64,000 nt of DNA from the NCBI RefSeq assembly GCF_028198165.1, contig NZ_CP116339.1, positions 2,797,001 to 2,861,000 of the forward strand, written 5' to 3'. The notes under the pieces were generated by a model. The model worked only from the letters and a program-made list of their open reading frames with translations. It did no database searches and was not told where the DNA came from. Shown piece after piece: positions 1-8,226 of the stretch. Made by a program: the position numbers and the translations under genes. This DNA comes from Pseudoxanthomonas sp. JBR18. GTDB taxonomy: Bacteria; Pseudomonadota; Gammaproteobacteria; Xanthomonadales; Xanthomonadaceae. Numbering within the stretch: position 1 is the first letter of the stretch; every line of letters starts with the position of its first letter.

Positions 1-46
1 CAAGGTCGATGCCGCAGGCGGGCAGCTGGTGTTCGCCAAGGGATAA
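1..46 (+). CDS. 3' end of an unidentified upstream gene
   Basis: The first 46 bases read as an open frame ending in KVDAAGGQLVFAKG and a TAA stop at 44-46. A strong intrinsic terminator follows after 3 bases, so this is very likely the true 3' end of a gene whose body lies outside the window. Fourteen residues are too few to name the product. Confidence 0.6.
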   Translation, partial: KVDAAGGQLVFAKG

Positions 47-49
47 GGA

Positions 50-77
50 AAGGCCCCGCGCACGCGGGGCCTTTTTC
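50..77 (+). terminator. Intrinsic terminator of the truncated upstream gene
   Basis: Arms AAGGCCCCGCG (50-60) and CGCGGGGCCTT (63-73) are perfectly complementary and lead into a T-rich stretch (72-77). The hairpin sits 3 bases after the stop codon at 46. Confidence 0.85.
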
Positions 78-319
78 TTCCGCGACCGGATCGGGGACGG
101 ACGGCGCTGGGACGCGACTCGCCGCGGTGCGGCCTTCGGCACGAACGGCGGAGGCCATGGGGTTCTGGCGGCCAGGTCTGCCATGTGGGGATGGGTAGCG
201 GGCCATTGAGCGGCTTTTTCCTCCCGCCCGCGGCGCGGACTCTGACGCCGGACAGACTGCAGGTGTGACGCCGGTTGCCTTGGTGTCGCGCAGCGCGCCG
301 TTGTGGGCAGAATGGCGGG

Positions 320-2566
320 ATGGGGGAGCGCGCAACGACGTCGTTGAGAACCATGCTGCTGCTTGGCGCGGTGGGCTTGCTGTTGCAGCGGGTCAGCGTC
401 GGCTATCCGTCCTTCCTCGGGCGCAGCGCCGAGATGGCTTCGCTCGTGCATCCGCATACGGGCCTACTGCTGGCCGTGGCGATGCTGTTCGTCCGCACCC
501 GCGTGCTGGCCGGACTCCACGTCGTGCTGTGCCTGGGCTGGATCGCCGACTGGATGCTGTTCATGCATGGCAGCTGGTATGAGGTGCCGGTGGGCATCGG
601 CGCGTATGCGCTGCTCTTCGGATGGACCTGGCTCTGTGCGCGGCTGATGGGCTGGCCGCGCGCGCGCGCCCAGGCGCATCTGCGTCTGGGCGACCTGCCT
701 GGCTATGTCTGCGTTGGACTGCTGCTGTATCCGGTCGGCATCGCCTTGATCGGGGGGCTGGCCTCGCTCTGGCTGTTCCCTGCCGGCGAACGCGTGCAGG
801 TCATGGTCGAGGTGTACTTGTCCAAGCTGTTCGGCGTGCTGGTGGTGACCCTGCCGCTGGTGGCAGCCTGGACCGAGCGCGGGACCCCGGTGCCTGACGA
901 GCGACGCCTGCGCGCCCTGGGCTGGCTGCTGGTGTTGGCGGTCGCGGTGGCGGTGAGCTTCCTGGCCGAAGGCTATCTGCGCCAGCATCTGGGCGCACGC
1001 ACGGGCCAGCCCCTGCCGCTGATGGACTTCCGCTTCACCCTGTTCGTCCTGGTCGGCGCGGCGGTGATCCGCCTGCGCTATCCGGTGTCAATGGCCTTGC
1101 TCGGCGCCTGCCTGCTGCTGATTGCCTATGGCGCGGCGCGCGCGGCCACGGCGAGCAATACCCCTTTGGGCTTCGTCAATCTGCTGCACATCGCCGTCGA
1201 ACTGGGCGTATTGCAGATCACCGCGCTGTATCTGCTGATCGTGCTGCGCGATGCGCGCCGCAACGCGCGGCAGTTGGATCGGGAGACGCGGCGCGATGCG
1301 GTGACCGGCCTGCCCAACCTGAAAGCGCTGCGCGATGGCGTTGCAGAGCGCACACGTGCGCCGGAACGTCGGCAACTGGGCTATCTGCTGCTGGACCGGA
1401 CCGAGGATCTGGTCTCGGTCTATGGCCTGGAGGTCCAGGCCGAAGTCATGACCGAAGCGGCCGGCCGCCTGGGCGAGGATGTGGAGGCCTATGTGGTGGG
1501 CACCGGGCAGTTCGTTCTGCTGCCGACCGCACAAGCGCCCATCGACAGCTGCTGGGAGGACTTGATGGAGCGGCTGCGCGACGTGCGGATCGAGGCGGGC
1601 GGCGGACACTTCCGCATGCTCCCGTATCTGGGTGTGGCCGCATTCGCCCACGATACGGCCCACGATCTGGAAGTGGCCCTACGCAATGCTTCCCGACTGG
1701 CTTTCCAGGCGCGCCGTCGCAGCGAGCTGCACCCGCTGCTGCACGATCCGGACGAGGGTCGGGTGGGGGCATGGCAGATGGTCAGCAGCGCCTCCGATGC
1801 CCTGGCGGCACTGCGCAAGGGGCAGGTCGAGCTCTACTTCCAACCGCTGCATGCGATCGACCAGGCGCATGCGCCGCTGGACTGGGATGCGCCATTGCAC
1901 GGTGAAGTGCTGTGTCGCCTGCGCGATGAATCCGGCCAGCTGATGATGCCCGCGGCGTTCCTGCCGCAGATCGAGGCGGTCGGTCGCGGTGGCGAGCTGG
2001 ACCTGGCGGTGGTGCGGGCACTGTTCGACACCCTGGCCGCGCGCCCGGAGGCCATCGGGCGTTTCGCCCGACTCGCCATCAACCTCACCGGACAGAGCCT
2101 GGCCTCGGCCAGTTTCGCCAGCAGCCTGCTGGCCCTGCTCGACGACGCGCCGATTCCCGGCAGCCGCTTGATCTTCGAGATCACCGAAACCGCCGCGATT
2201 CTGCAGGCCTCGGTCGCGCGCGCGCTGCTCGAGCAACTGCGCGAACGCGGCTGCCTGATCGCCATCGACGACTTCGGCGTGGGCATGCAGAGTTTCGAAC
2301 GTCTCAAGCTGCTGCCGGTGGATGTGATCAAGATCGACGGCTCGTTCGTGCGCAACGTGGCGGCAGGCGGCAAGGACCACGCCGTGGTGCAGGCCTGCGT
2401 GGCCGTGGCACGCGCCTTCGAGGCGCAGACGGTGGCCGAATTCGTCGAGGACGCGCAGACCCTGGCGTGCCTGCAGGCGCTGGGCGTGGACTGGGTGCAG
2501 GGCTATCTGATCGCCGCGCCGCGCCCGCTGCAGCTGGTCCTCGGAACGGATCATGCGCTGAGCTAG
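320..2566 (+). CDS. Membrane EAL-domain protein with degenerate GGDEF (c-di-GMP phosphodiesterase type), copy 1
   Basis: A 748-residue protein. The first ~310 residues are a hydrophobic MASE-like sensor region with about eight membrane segments. A GGDEF-like domain follows in which the signature is replaced by GTGQF (394-398), so it should not make c-di-GMP. The C-terminal EAL domain (~500-740) keeps the catalytic set: E529 in EVLCR (EVL instead of EAL), N588 in INLTG, E620 in EITE, D650/D651 in DDFG, K671 in KIDG, E707 in AEFVE and Q727. Active c-di-GMP hydrolysis is therefore plausible. The start at 320 was chosen because it aligns residue for residue with the start of the downstream paralog; an in-frame ATG at 353 is an alternative. 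The paralog follows at 2696, pointing to a tandem duplication. The sensed signal is unknown. Confidence 0.85.
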   Translation: MGERATTSLRTMLLLGAVGLLLQRVSVGYPSFLGRSAEMASLVHPHTGLLLAVAMLFVRTRVLAGLHVVLCLGWIADWMLFMHGSWYEVPVGIGAYALLFGWTWLCARLMGWPRARAQAHLRLGDLPGYVCVGLLLYPVGIALIGGLASLWLFPAGERVQVMVEVYLSKLFGVLVVTLPLVAAWTERGTPVPDERRLRALGWLLVLAVAVAVSFLAEGYLRQHLGARTGQPLPLMDFRFTLFVLVGAAVIRLRYPVSMALLGACLLLIAYGAARAATASNTPLGFVNLLHIAVELGVLQITALYLLIVLRDARRNARQLDRETRRDAVTGLPNLKALRDGVAERTRAPERRQLGYLLLDRTEDLVSVYGLEVQAEVMTEAAGRLGEDVEAYVVGTGQFVLLPTAQAPIDSCWEDLMERLRDVRIEAGGGHFRMLPYLGVAAFAHDTAHDLEVALRNASRLAFQARRRSELHPLLHDPDEGRVGAWQMVSSASDALAALRKGQVELYFQPLHAIDQAHAPLDWDAPLHGEVLCRLRDESGQLMMPAAFLPQIEAVGRGGELDLAVVRALFDTLAARPEAIGRFARLAINLTGQSLASASFASSLLALLDDAPIPGSRLIFEITETAAILQASVARALLEQLRERGCLIAIDDFGVGMQSFERLKLLPVDVIKIDGSFVRNVAAGGKDHAVVQACVAVARAFEAQTVAEFVEDAQTLACLQALGVDWVQGYLIAAPRPLQLVLGTDHALS

Positions 2567-2695
2567 CGCGCGGGCACGTTGTCGGCGTGATCGAGTGCAC
2601 GCATCCGGATGGTGCTATGCCGCATGCCGCGACGGCATGTCACGATGCCGCCCGATCGCCGCCGGAGTGCGCGTGGCGACAGGGGGAATGCCGGA

Positions 2696-4948
2696 ATGAG
2701 GCACTGGACGGCCACGCGGCTGGGCAGGATCGTTTTGCTTGGTCTGACGGGATTGGTCCTGCAGCAGGTCGCGATCGCTTACCGCATCGATTTTGCAGGC
2801 AAGGTGCAGGATGCATCGCTGGTGCACCTGCATGCCGGCCTGCTGCTGGCCATCGCGCTGCTGGCGCGCGATCGTTGGACCATGCCGGGCGTGGGCCTGA
2901 TGCTGGCCTTGGGCTGGTGCGTGCGCCAGGCTCGCGGTGGTGAAGGGGGCTGGCCCGTGCTGGCATGGGGCTTGGCGGCCTGGTGCGTCATCGTGCTGTG
3001 GACCAGGCTGTGCGCGCATTGGACCGGCTGGCCGGTGCCCGGTCACGGGCGTCGCTTTGTGCGCACGCGATTGCCACGTCTGGCGGCGGTGACCCTGTTG
3101 CTCTATCCGCTGGGCACGGCGCTGGTGGCGGCTACGTCCATCGTGCTCGACCCGCCGCGCCGCGAATGGCTTGGGGAGATCTTCCAGACGTTCTTTGCCA
3201 AGCAGTTCGGCGTGGCCGTGGTCACCTTGCCGCTCATGCTGGCCTGGACCGAACGCGACCATCGGCGGTGGGGTCGCATGCCCTCGCGCGCATTGCGTGT
3301 TGGCTGGCCGTTGCTGCTGGGTGGGGCCTTGGGGCTTGGTGTGCTCGCTTCGCATTGCCTGTATCGCGGGTTCTCCGATGCCGGGGTGATGCCGCCGGTG
3401 CTGATGGACTTCCGCTTCGTGATGTTCGTGGTGCTGGCCTTTCTGGTCATCCGCCTGCCACCGCTTGGCGCCATGCTGGCGCTGTCTTCGGGGCTGTTCC
3501 TGTTGGTAGCCGCCGCCGCCGGTGCCGCGCCCTACGGCAACACCGTGCTTGGGTTCTTCAACCTGCTGCACATCGCGGTGGAGGTGAGCATCCTGCTGAT
3601 CAGCATGCTCTATGTGTGGCTGGGACGACGAGATCGTCGGATCTTGGCCCATGACCTGTCCGAGCAGGCGCTGCGCAACAGCATCACGCTGCTGCCCAAT
3701 CTGCGCGCGCTGACCCGCGATCTGCAGCGACGCCCCGGTGGAGGGTGCGAGCTGGCCTATCTGCTGCTGGACCAGGTCGATTTCATGGTCACCGGCTTTG
3801 GCCTGGACACCCAGACCGCGGTGATGCAGCAGACCGCCGCGCAGCTGCGCCGGCATGCCCGGGTGTATTACGTGGGCACCGGCCAGTTCGTGCTCATCCG
3901 CGAGCCGCAGGCGCTGTCCTGGGAACAGCTGATGCACACCCTGGAGGCCGCCGAGTTGGACCTGGGCGGGCAGCGGCTGCGTCTGTCGCCCTATATGGGG
4001 GTCGCTCCCCTGTACGGCGAGGGGGCGTCGGGGCTGGACGCGGCGCTACGCGCATCCTCCCACCTGGCCTTCGATGCGCGGCGCCGGAGCGACGTGCTGC
4101 CGCGCTACGCCGCGGCCGCCGACCTGCAGCAGCAGGACCTGCAGCTGCGCCAGCTGCAGGACGCCGGGCAGGCGCTGGACAGCCTGCGGCGGCATCGCAT
4201 CGCCCTGCATTTCCAGCCCATCGTGCCCTTGCGCGATGGCGGCCATGCCGCCGACAAGCTCTGCGGCGAGGTGCTGTGCCGTCTCTTCGACCAAGACGGC
4301 ACGCTGATTTCGCCTGCGCGTTTCATGGCGCCGATCGAAGCCGCCGGGCGCGGGGTGGAGCTGGACCTGGCGGTCATCCGCACGCTGCGCGGTGAGTTGG
4401 AACGGCACCGTGCCGCGCTGCCGCACTGTGGCCGGATCTCGATCAACCTCACCGGTCAGAGCGTGGCCTCTCCGAGCTTCCGCTCCGAGCTGCGCAGCCT
4501 GCTGGCGCGATGGCCGCTGCCGCTGTCCACCCTGTGCTTCGAAATCACCGAAACGGCCGCCATCGCCAGCACCGCCGCGGCCATCGAACTGCTGGAGGAG
4601 CTGCGCGCCGGGGGGTGCCGCATCGCCATCGACGACTTCGGCACCGGCATGCAGAGCTTCACCCGGCTCAAGGAGCTGCCGCTGGACGAGATCAAGATCG
4701 ATGGCTCGTTCATCCGCAACGTCGTCCAACGCGGACGCGACCATGCGCTGGTCCAGGCGTCGGTCGCGGTGGCCCAGGCCTTTGGCGCGGAAACCGTGGC
4801 CGAATTCGTCGAGGATGCCGAAACCGCCCAGTGCCTGCGGGCGATGGGCGTGGACTGGGCGCAGGGGCACTTCTACGGCAGGCCGCGCCCGCTGGCCGAC
4901 GTACTGCTCGACCTGGCCGTGCCCGAACTCACCCCGAGCCTGGCCTGA
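2696..4948 (+). CDS. Membrane EAL-domain protein with degenerate GGDEF, copy 2
   Basis: A 750-residue paralog of the preceding gene with the same architecture: N-terminal multi-pass membrane region, a GGDEF-like domain whose signature is again GTGQF beginning at residue 394, and a C-terminal EAL domain with EVLCR (E525), INLTG, EITE, DDFG (D646), KIDGSF, AEFVE and WAQGH. In the last motif the usual QG-Y/F is followed by His. The ATG at 2696 has an AGGGGGA ribosome-binding site about 9 bases upstream. It lies 129 bp after copy 1 on the same strand and may be co-transcribed. The two sensor regions differ more than the EAL domains, which suggests the pair responds to different cues; this is inference. 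Confidence 0.85.
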   Translation: MRHWTATRLGRIVLLGLTGLVLQQVAIAYRIDFAGKVQDASLVHLHAGLLLAIALLARDRWTMPGVGLMLALGWCVRQARGGEGGWPVLAWGLAAWCVIVLWTRLCAHWTGWPVPGHGRRFVRTRLPRLAAVTLLLYPLGTALVAATSIVLDPPRREWLGEIFQTFFAKQFGVAVVTLPLMLAWTERDHRRWGRMPSRALRVGWPLLLGGALGLGVLASHCLYRGFSDAGVMPPVLMDFRFVMFVVLAFLVIRLPPLGAMLALSSGLFLLVAAAAGAAPYGNTVLGFFNLLHIAVEVSILLISMLYVWLGRRDRRILAHDLSEQALRNSITLLPNLRALTRDLQRRPGGGCELAYLLLDQVDFMVTGFGLDTQTAVMQQTAAQLRRHARVYYVGTGQFVLIREPQALSWEQLMHTLEAAELDLGGQRLRLSPYMGVAPLYGEGASGLDAALRASSHLAFDARRRSDVLPRYAAAADLQQQDLQLRQLQDAGQALDSLRRHRIALHFQPIVPLRDGGHAADKLCGEVLCRLFDQDGTLISPARFMAPIEAAGRGVELDLAVIRTLRGELERHRAALPHCGRISINLTGQSVASPSFRSELRSLLARWPLPLSTLCFEITETAAIASTAAAIELLEELRAGGCRIAIDDFGTGMQSFTRLKELPLDEIKIDGSFIRNVVQRGRDHALVQASVAVAQAFGAETVAEFVEDAETAQCLRAMGVDWAQGHFYGRPRPLADVLLDLAVPELTPSLA

Positions 4949-4990
4949 GCGGCGACCTGCGCGTCGCCTCGGGTGCTCAGGCCTCTTCTT
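4943..4990. terminator. Possible bidirectional terminator between convergent genes
   Basis: Nested inverted repeats lie between the convergent EAL and HDOD genes: GCCTGAGC (4943-4950) pairs with GCTCAGGC (4975-4982), and inside it GGCGAC (4951-4956) pairs with GTCGCC (4963-4968). A CTCTTCTT stretch follows on the plus strand. The structure overlaps the last codons of both genes. Confidence 0.35.
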
Positions 4991-6098
4991 CGGCCAGTCC
5001 CAGCAGCCGGTCGGCCTGGTCGCGCCAGGCCGGCAGCTTGGCCAGCACGCCGACGCGACGCAGGTATTCCTCGTCCACCGGGTCGCCGCTGATCAGCGAG
5101 GTCGCCACGTGCACCGCGCCGGTCACCCAGAAGCTGCGCAGGCTGGAGCTCTGCGGATGCCGCTGGAAGGCCACCGCCTCGATGATCGGCATGGGCAGGC
5201 CCCACAGTCCCAGCAGATAGGCGCCGGCCTCGCTGTGGCCGGGACGCTCGTCCTGGTCGTCGGCCGGGCCGGCGCGTTCATCGCGCACGCCGGGCAGCAG
5301 CAGGCCGATATCGGCCAGCAGCGAGGCGGTCGACCCTAGCTCGGCGCTGGTGGACGGCAGGATCTTGGCCGCCAGTCGCGAAGACAGCAGCGCGCGCTGC
5401 TGCATGGCGTTGCGTTCCTCGGGCGACAGGGTCTGGACCGAAAACACTTCGCTGGCCAGGACCAGGTCGCGCAGGGTCGCAACACCCAGGCGGGTCACCG
5501 CCGTGCGCAGGTCGGCGATGCTGCGCCCCCCGGAGAAGAACGCCGAGTTGCACAGCTGCAGGACCTTGGCCGCGATGGCCGGGTCGGCCGAAACCAGCTT
5601 GGCGATGTCGTTGGCGTCGGCGCCCTCGTTGTCTTCCAGCGCGTGCACCAGGCTCAGGTACAGGTGCGGGGGCGAGGGCAGCTTCTCGATGCGGCCGATG
5701 GTCGAGCGCAGGCGCGGGTTGTCCAGCAGCTCGCGCAGTTCTTCCAGGCTGGTGACCGCTTCGAGCAGGGCTTCGGGCATCAGCGGCATGGACAGGAAGC
5801 GGTGGGCCACGCCAAGCAGGCGCGCGGCGGGGCCGCGCTGGGCCTGCTCCGGATCGACCATGGCGATGCGGCTGGTCTCAGGCCGCAGGGTGCGGATCTG
5901 GCCCAGCAGGGTGGCCGTGGTCAGGTCGGGCAGCACGGGGGCGGCGATGACCACGTCGATTGGCGTATTGGCGACCATTTCCATCGCCGCATTGCCATCG
6001 GCGACGGTTTCGACCTGCCAGTCCTCGCCCAGATCGGTGAGGTACGCCATCAGCTCCAGCGACAGGCTGGCTTCGTTTCCCACAAACAGAATACGCAA
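4977..6098 (-). CDS. HDOD-domain signalling protein with a degenerate receiver domain
   Basis: A 373-residue protein (RILFVGNE... to ...GLAEEEA). Residues ~1-115 have a response-regulator receiver fold, but the position normally holding the phosphoacceptor Asp is Ala (DVVIAAPVLP, residue 53), so classical phosphorylation is unlikely. An HDOD domain follows (~140-330), with the KLPSPPHLYL entry motif and SADPAIAAKVLQLCNS. HDOD proteins bind partners rather than hydrolyse nucleotides and often act in c-di-GMP, motility or stress signalling, which would fit the two EAL genes converging on it. I chose a TTG start at 6098 because GGGGAAG lies about 4 bases upstream and it places the receiver strand directly at the N terminus; the frame stays open to an upstream start at 6176. 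Confidence 0.8.
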   Translation of the reverse strand: MRILFVGNEASLSLELMAYLTDLGEDWQVETVADGNAAMEMVANTPIDVVIAAPVLPDLTTATLLGQIRTLRPETSRIAMVDPEQAQRGPAARLLGVAHRFLSMPLMPEALLEAVTSLEELRELLDNPRLRSTIGRIEKLPSPPHLYLSLVHALEDNEGADANDIAKLVSADPAIAAKVLQLCNSAFFSGGRSIADLRTAVTRLGVATLRDLVLASEVFSVQTLSPEERNAMQQRALLSSRLAAKILPSTSAELGSTASLLADIGLLLPGVRDERAGPADDQDERPGHSEAGAYLLGLWGLPMPIIEAVAFQRHPQSSSLRSFWVTGAVHVATSLISGDPVDEEYLRRVGVLAKLPAWRDQADRLLGLAEEEA

Positions 6099-6231
6099 GA
6101 CACTTCCCCGAAAAGCCGGATGCCGCACCGGCCCGAAATGAAAGGCGACTGTACCGAAAGTCGCGACCCCGGTCACCGCTGCGAACCAGCGCTCCGTCGC
6201 AGTTTTGTGCTGGCAATGCGCGATCCTGGCC

Positions 6232-7983
6232 TCAGGAGGCGGTCTGCGCGCGCGGTGGCCGGTATGGGGGCATCGACAGGATCATTTCCGCCAGCGAATG
6301 GGCCAGTTCGCGCTCGGCCAGCACGGCCGCGTCGGCGCCGTGCTCGAGCAGGTGCGCCACCTCGCCCTCGCTATGGGCACGCGCCAGCACGGTCAGCGCC
6401 GGGTTGAGCGCGCGCAGCTTGGCGATGGCCTCGCCCGCTTCGAGTGGCTGGGGGATGGCCAGCACCGCGATGCGCGCTTTCTCCGGCTGGGCCTCGGCCA
6501 GAACCGCGTCGGCCGCGGCGCTGCCGCGGATGGCGGGAATGCCGGCGGCGTGGGCCTTGTCCACGTTGTCGCGGTTGTCGTCGATGACCACCAAGTGGAC
6601 CCCGCGCTCGGCCAGCACCCGGACCAGGCTGCTGCCCACGCGGCCGTAGCCGATCACGATGGCATGGTCCTGCGCAATCAGCGGCGGGCCGGGCAGGGGG
6701 TCGGGTTCGGGCGTATCGGTGGCCGGGGCGTCCTGGGCCTGGCGGCGGCTCCACGCGTCCAGGGCGGCGAAGAGGAACGGGTTGGCCACGATCGACAGCA
6801 GCGCCCCGGCCAGGATCATGTCGTGGCCGGACTGCGGCAGGATCTTCAGGCTCAGGCCCAGGCCGGCCAGGATGAAGGAGAACTCGCCGATCTGGGCCAG
6901 GCTGGCGGCAATGGTGAATGCGGTCTGCCGCGGATGGCCGAAGGCGCGGACGATCGCATAGGCCGCCAGCGACTTGCCGACCACCACGATCACGAAGGTC
7001 GCTAGCACCTGCAGCGGGTACTTCACCAGGATCATGGGGTCGAACAGCATGCCGACCGAGACGAAGAACAGCACCGCGAACGCATCGCGCAGCGGCAGCG
7101 AATCATTGGCCGCCTTGTGGCTCAATTCGGACTCGTTGAGCAGCATGCCGGCGAAGAACGCGCCCAGGGCGAAGCTCACCCCGAACAGCTTGGCCGAGCC
7201 GAACGCCACGCCCAATGCGATGGCCAGCACCGAGAGCGTGAACAGTTCACGCGAGCCGGTGGCCGCGACCTTCTCCAGCGTCCACGGGATCACCCGGCGG
7301 CCGATCACCAGCATCACCGCGACGAAGGCGGCCACCTGCAGCAGGGTGATGCCCAGCGCCTTGGCGATGGCGACCGTGATATTGGGTTCGCCCTGCGCGG
7401 CCTGCACCGCGGCGCCGCCACCCGCTTCAGCCGCGGCGCGCACCGTGCCGGCATCGCCCAGGGCGCCGGCCAGGGCTGGCAGCAGCACCAGGGCCAGGAC
7501 CATGACCAGGTCCTCGACGATCAGCCAGCCCACCGCGATCTTGCCGCGCCGGGTATCGAGCATGCGCCGGTCCTCCAGCGCCCGCAGCAACACCACCGTG
7601 CTGGCCACCGACAGCGCCAGGCCGAACACGAAACCCTGCAGCAGCGGCCAGCCCATGAACCATGCCAGCGCCCAGCCCAGGCCGATGGCCACGGCGATCT
7701 GCACGATCGCGCCGGGGATGGCGATGCCCTTGACCTCCATCAGATCGTCCAGCGAGAAGTGCAGGCCCACGCCGAACATCAGCAGCATCACGCCCAGCTC
7801 GGATAGCTGCGTGGCCAGGTCCTGGTCGGCGACGAAGCCCGGCGTGAACGGGCCGACCACCATCCCGGCGACCAGATACCCCACCAGGGGCGACAGGCGC
7901 AGCTTGTTGGCCAGCGCGCCCAGCAGGAAAGCGACCGCTAGGCCGACGGCGATGATGTCGATCAGGCTGGTGTCGTGATGCAT
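6232..7983 (-). CDS. ybaL: YbaL-type monovalent cation:proton antiporter (CPA2 family)
   Basis: A 583-residue inner-membrane antiporter of the CPA2/KefC class. The N-terminal ~400 residues form the Na+/H+-exchanger fold, with FGVGLHFSLDDL and GRELFTLSVLA-like stretches and many membrane helices. The C-terminal part (~435-583) is a cytosolic TrkA-N/RCK Rossmann domain with GYGRVGSSLVRVL and acidic VVIDDN, expected to bind NAD(H) or nucleotide. The first 90 residues match E. coli YbaL closely (ANKLR.SPLVGYL, GPFTPGFVAD). The ATG at 7983 has GGGAG 3 bases upstream; the open frame extends further upstream but without family resemblance. Its neighbours give no operon context. Confidence 0.9.
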   Translation of the reverse strand: MHHDTSLIDIIAVGLAVAFLLGALANKLRLSPLVGYLVAGMVVGPFTPGFVADQDLATQLSELGVMLLMFGVGLHFSLDDLMEVKGIAIPGAIVQIAVAIGLGWALAWFMGWPLLQGFVFGLALSVASTVVLLRALEDRRMLDTRRGKIAVGWLIVEDLVMVLALVLLPALAGALGDAGTVRAAAEAGGGAAVQAAQGEPNITVAIAKALGITLLQVAAFVAVMLVIGRRVIPWTLEKVAATGSRELFTLSVLAIALGVAFGSAKLFGVSFALGAFFAGMLLNESELSHKAANDSLPLRDAFAVLFFVSVGMLFDPMILVKYPLQVLATFVIVVVGKSLAAYAIVRAFGHPRQTAFTIAASLAQIGEFSFILAGLGLSLKILPQSGHDMILAGALLSIVANPFLFAALDAWSRRQAQDAPATDTPEPDPLPGPPLIAQDHAIVIGYGRVGSSLVRVLAERGVHLVVIDDNRDNVDKAHAAGIPAIRGSAAADAVLAEAQPEKARIAVLAIPQPLEAGEAIAKLRALNPALTVLARAHSEGEVAHLLEHGADAAVLAERELAHSLAEMILSMPPYRPPRAQTAS

Positions 7984-8165
7984 GGGCTCCCTTGGTGATG
8001 TGTCCTTCCGGCCACGAGTGTGGCCCAGCTGAACTAGATGGGGCAAATCGAAAATGACTGATCGGTTCATGCCGCCTATCGGCATGGCGCGCCGAAGAGG
8101 CACGCGGATCCACCTTACGCCGGGGACGCCACGGCGTGTCTGGTCAGGCGAGTTGGAGGGGGCCG

Positions 8166-8202
8166 AAAAAGCACAACCCCGGCGCGGGCGCCGGGGTTGT
8201 GC
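8166..8202 (-). terminator. Intrinsic terminator of the first TonB-dependent receptor
   Basis: A 14-bp perfect stem, GCACAACCCCGGCG (8171-8184) with CGCCGGGGTTGTGC (8189-8202), has a 4-base loop. On the minus strand it is followed by TTTTT (8170-8166). It lies 25 bp beyond the stop at 8227. Confidence 0.92.
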
Positions 8203-8226
8203 GTGGATGTTGCCGGTGAAGCAGGC

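Noticed and set aside
2615..3937. Open frame of about 440 codons opposite the second EAL protein
   Set aside because: His/Gln-rich reverse frame with no domain; the plus-strand EAL gene is unambiguous.
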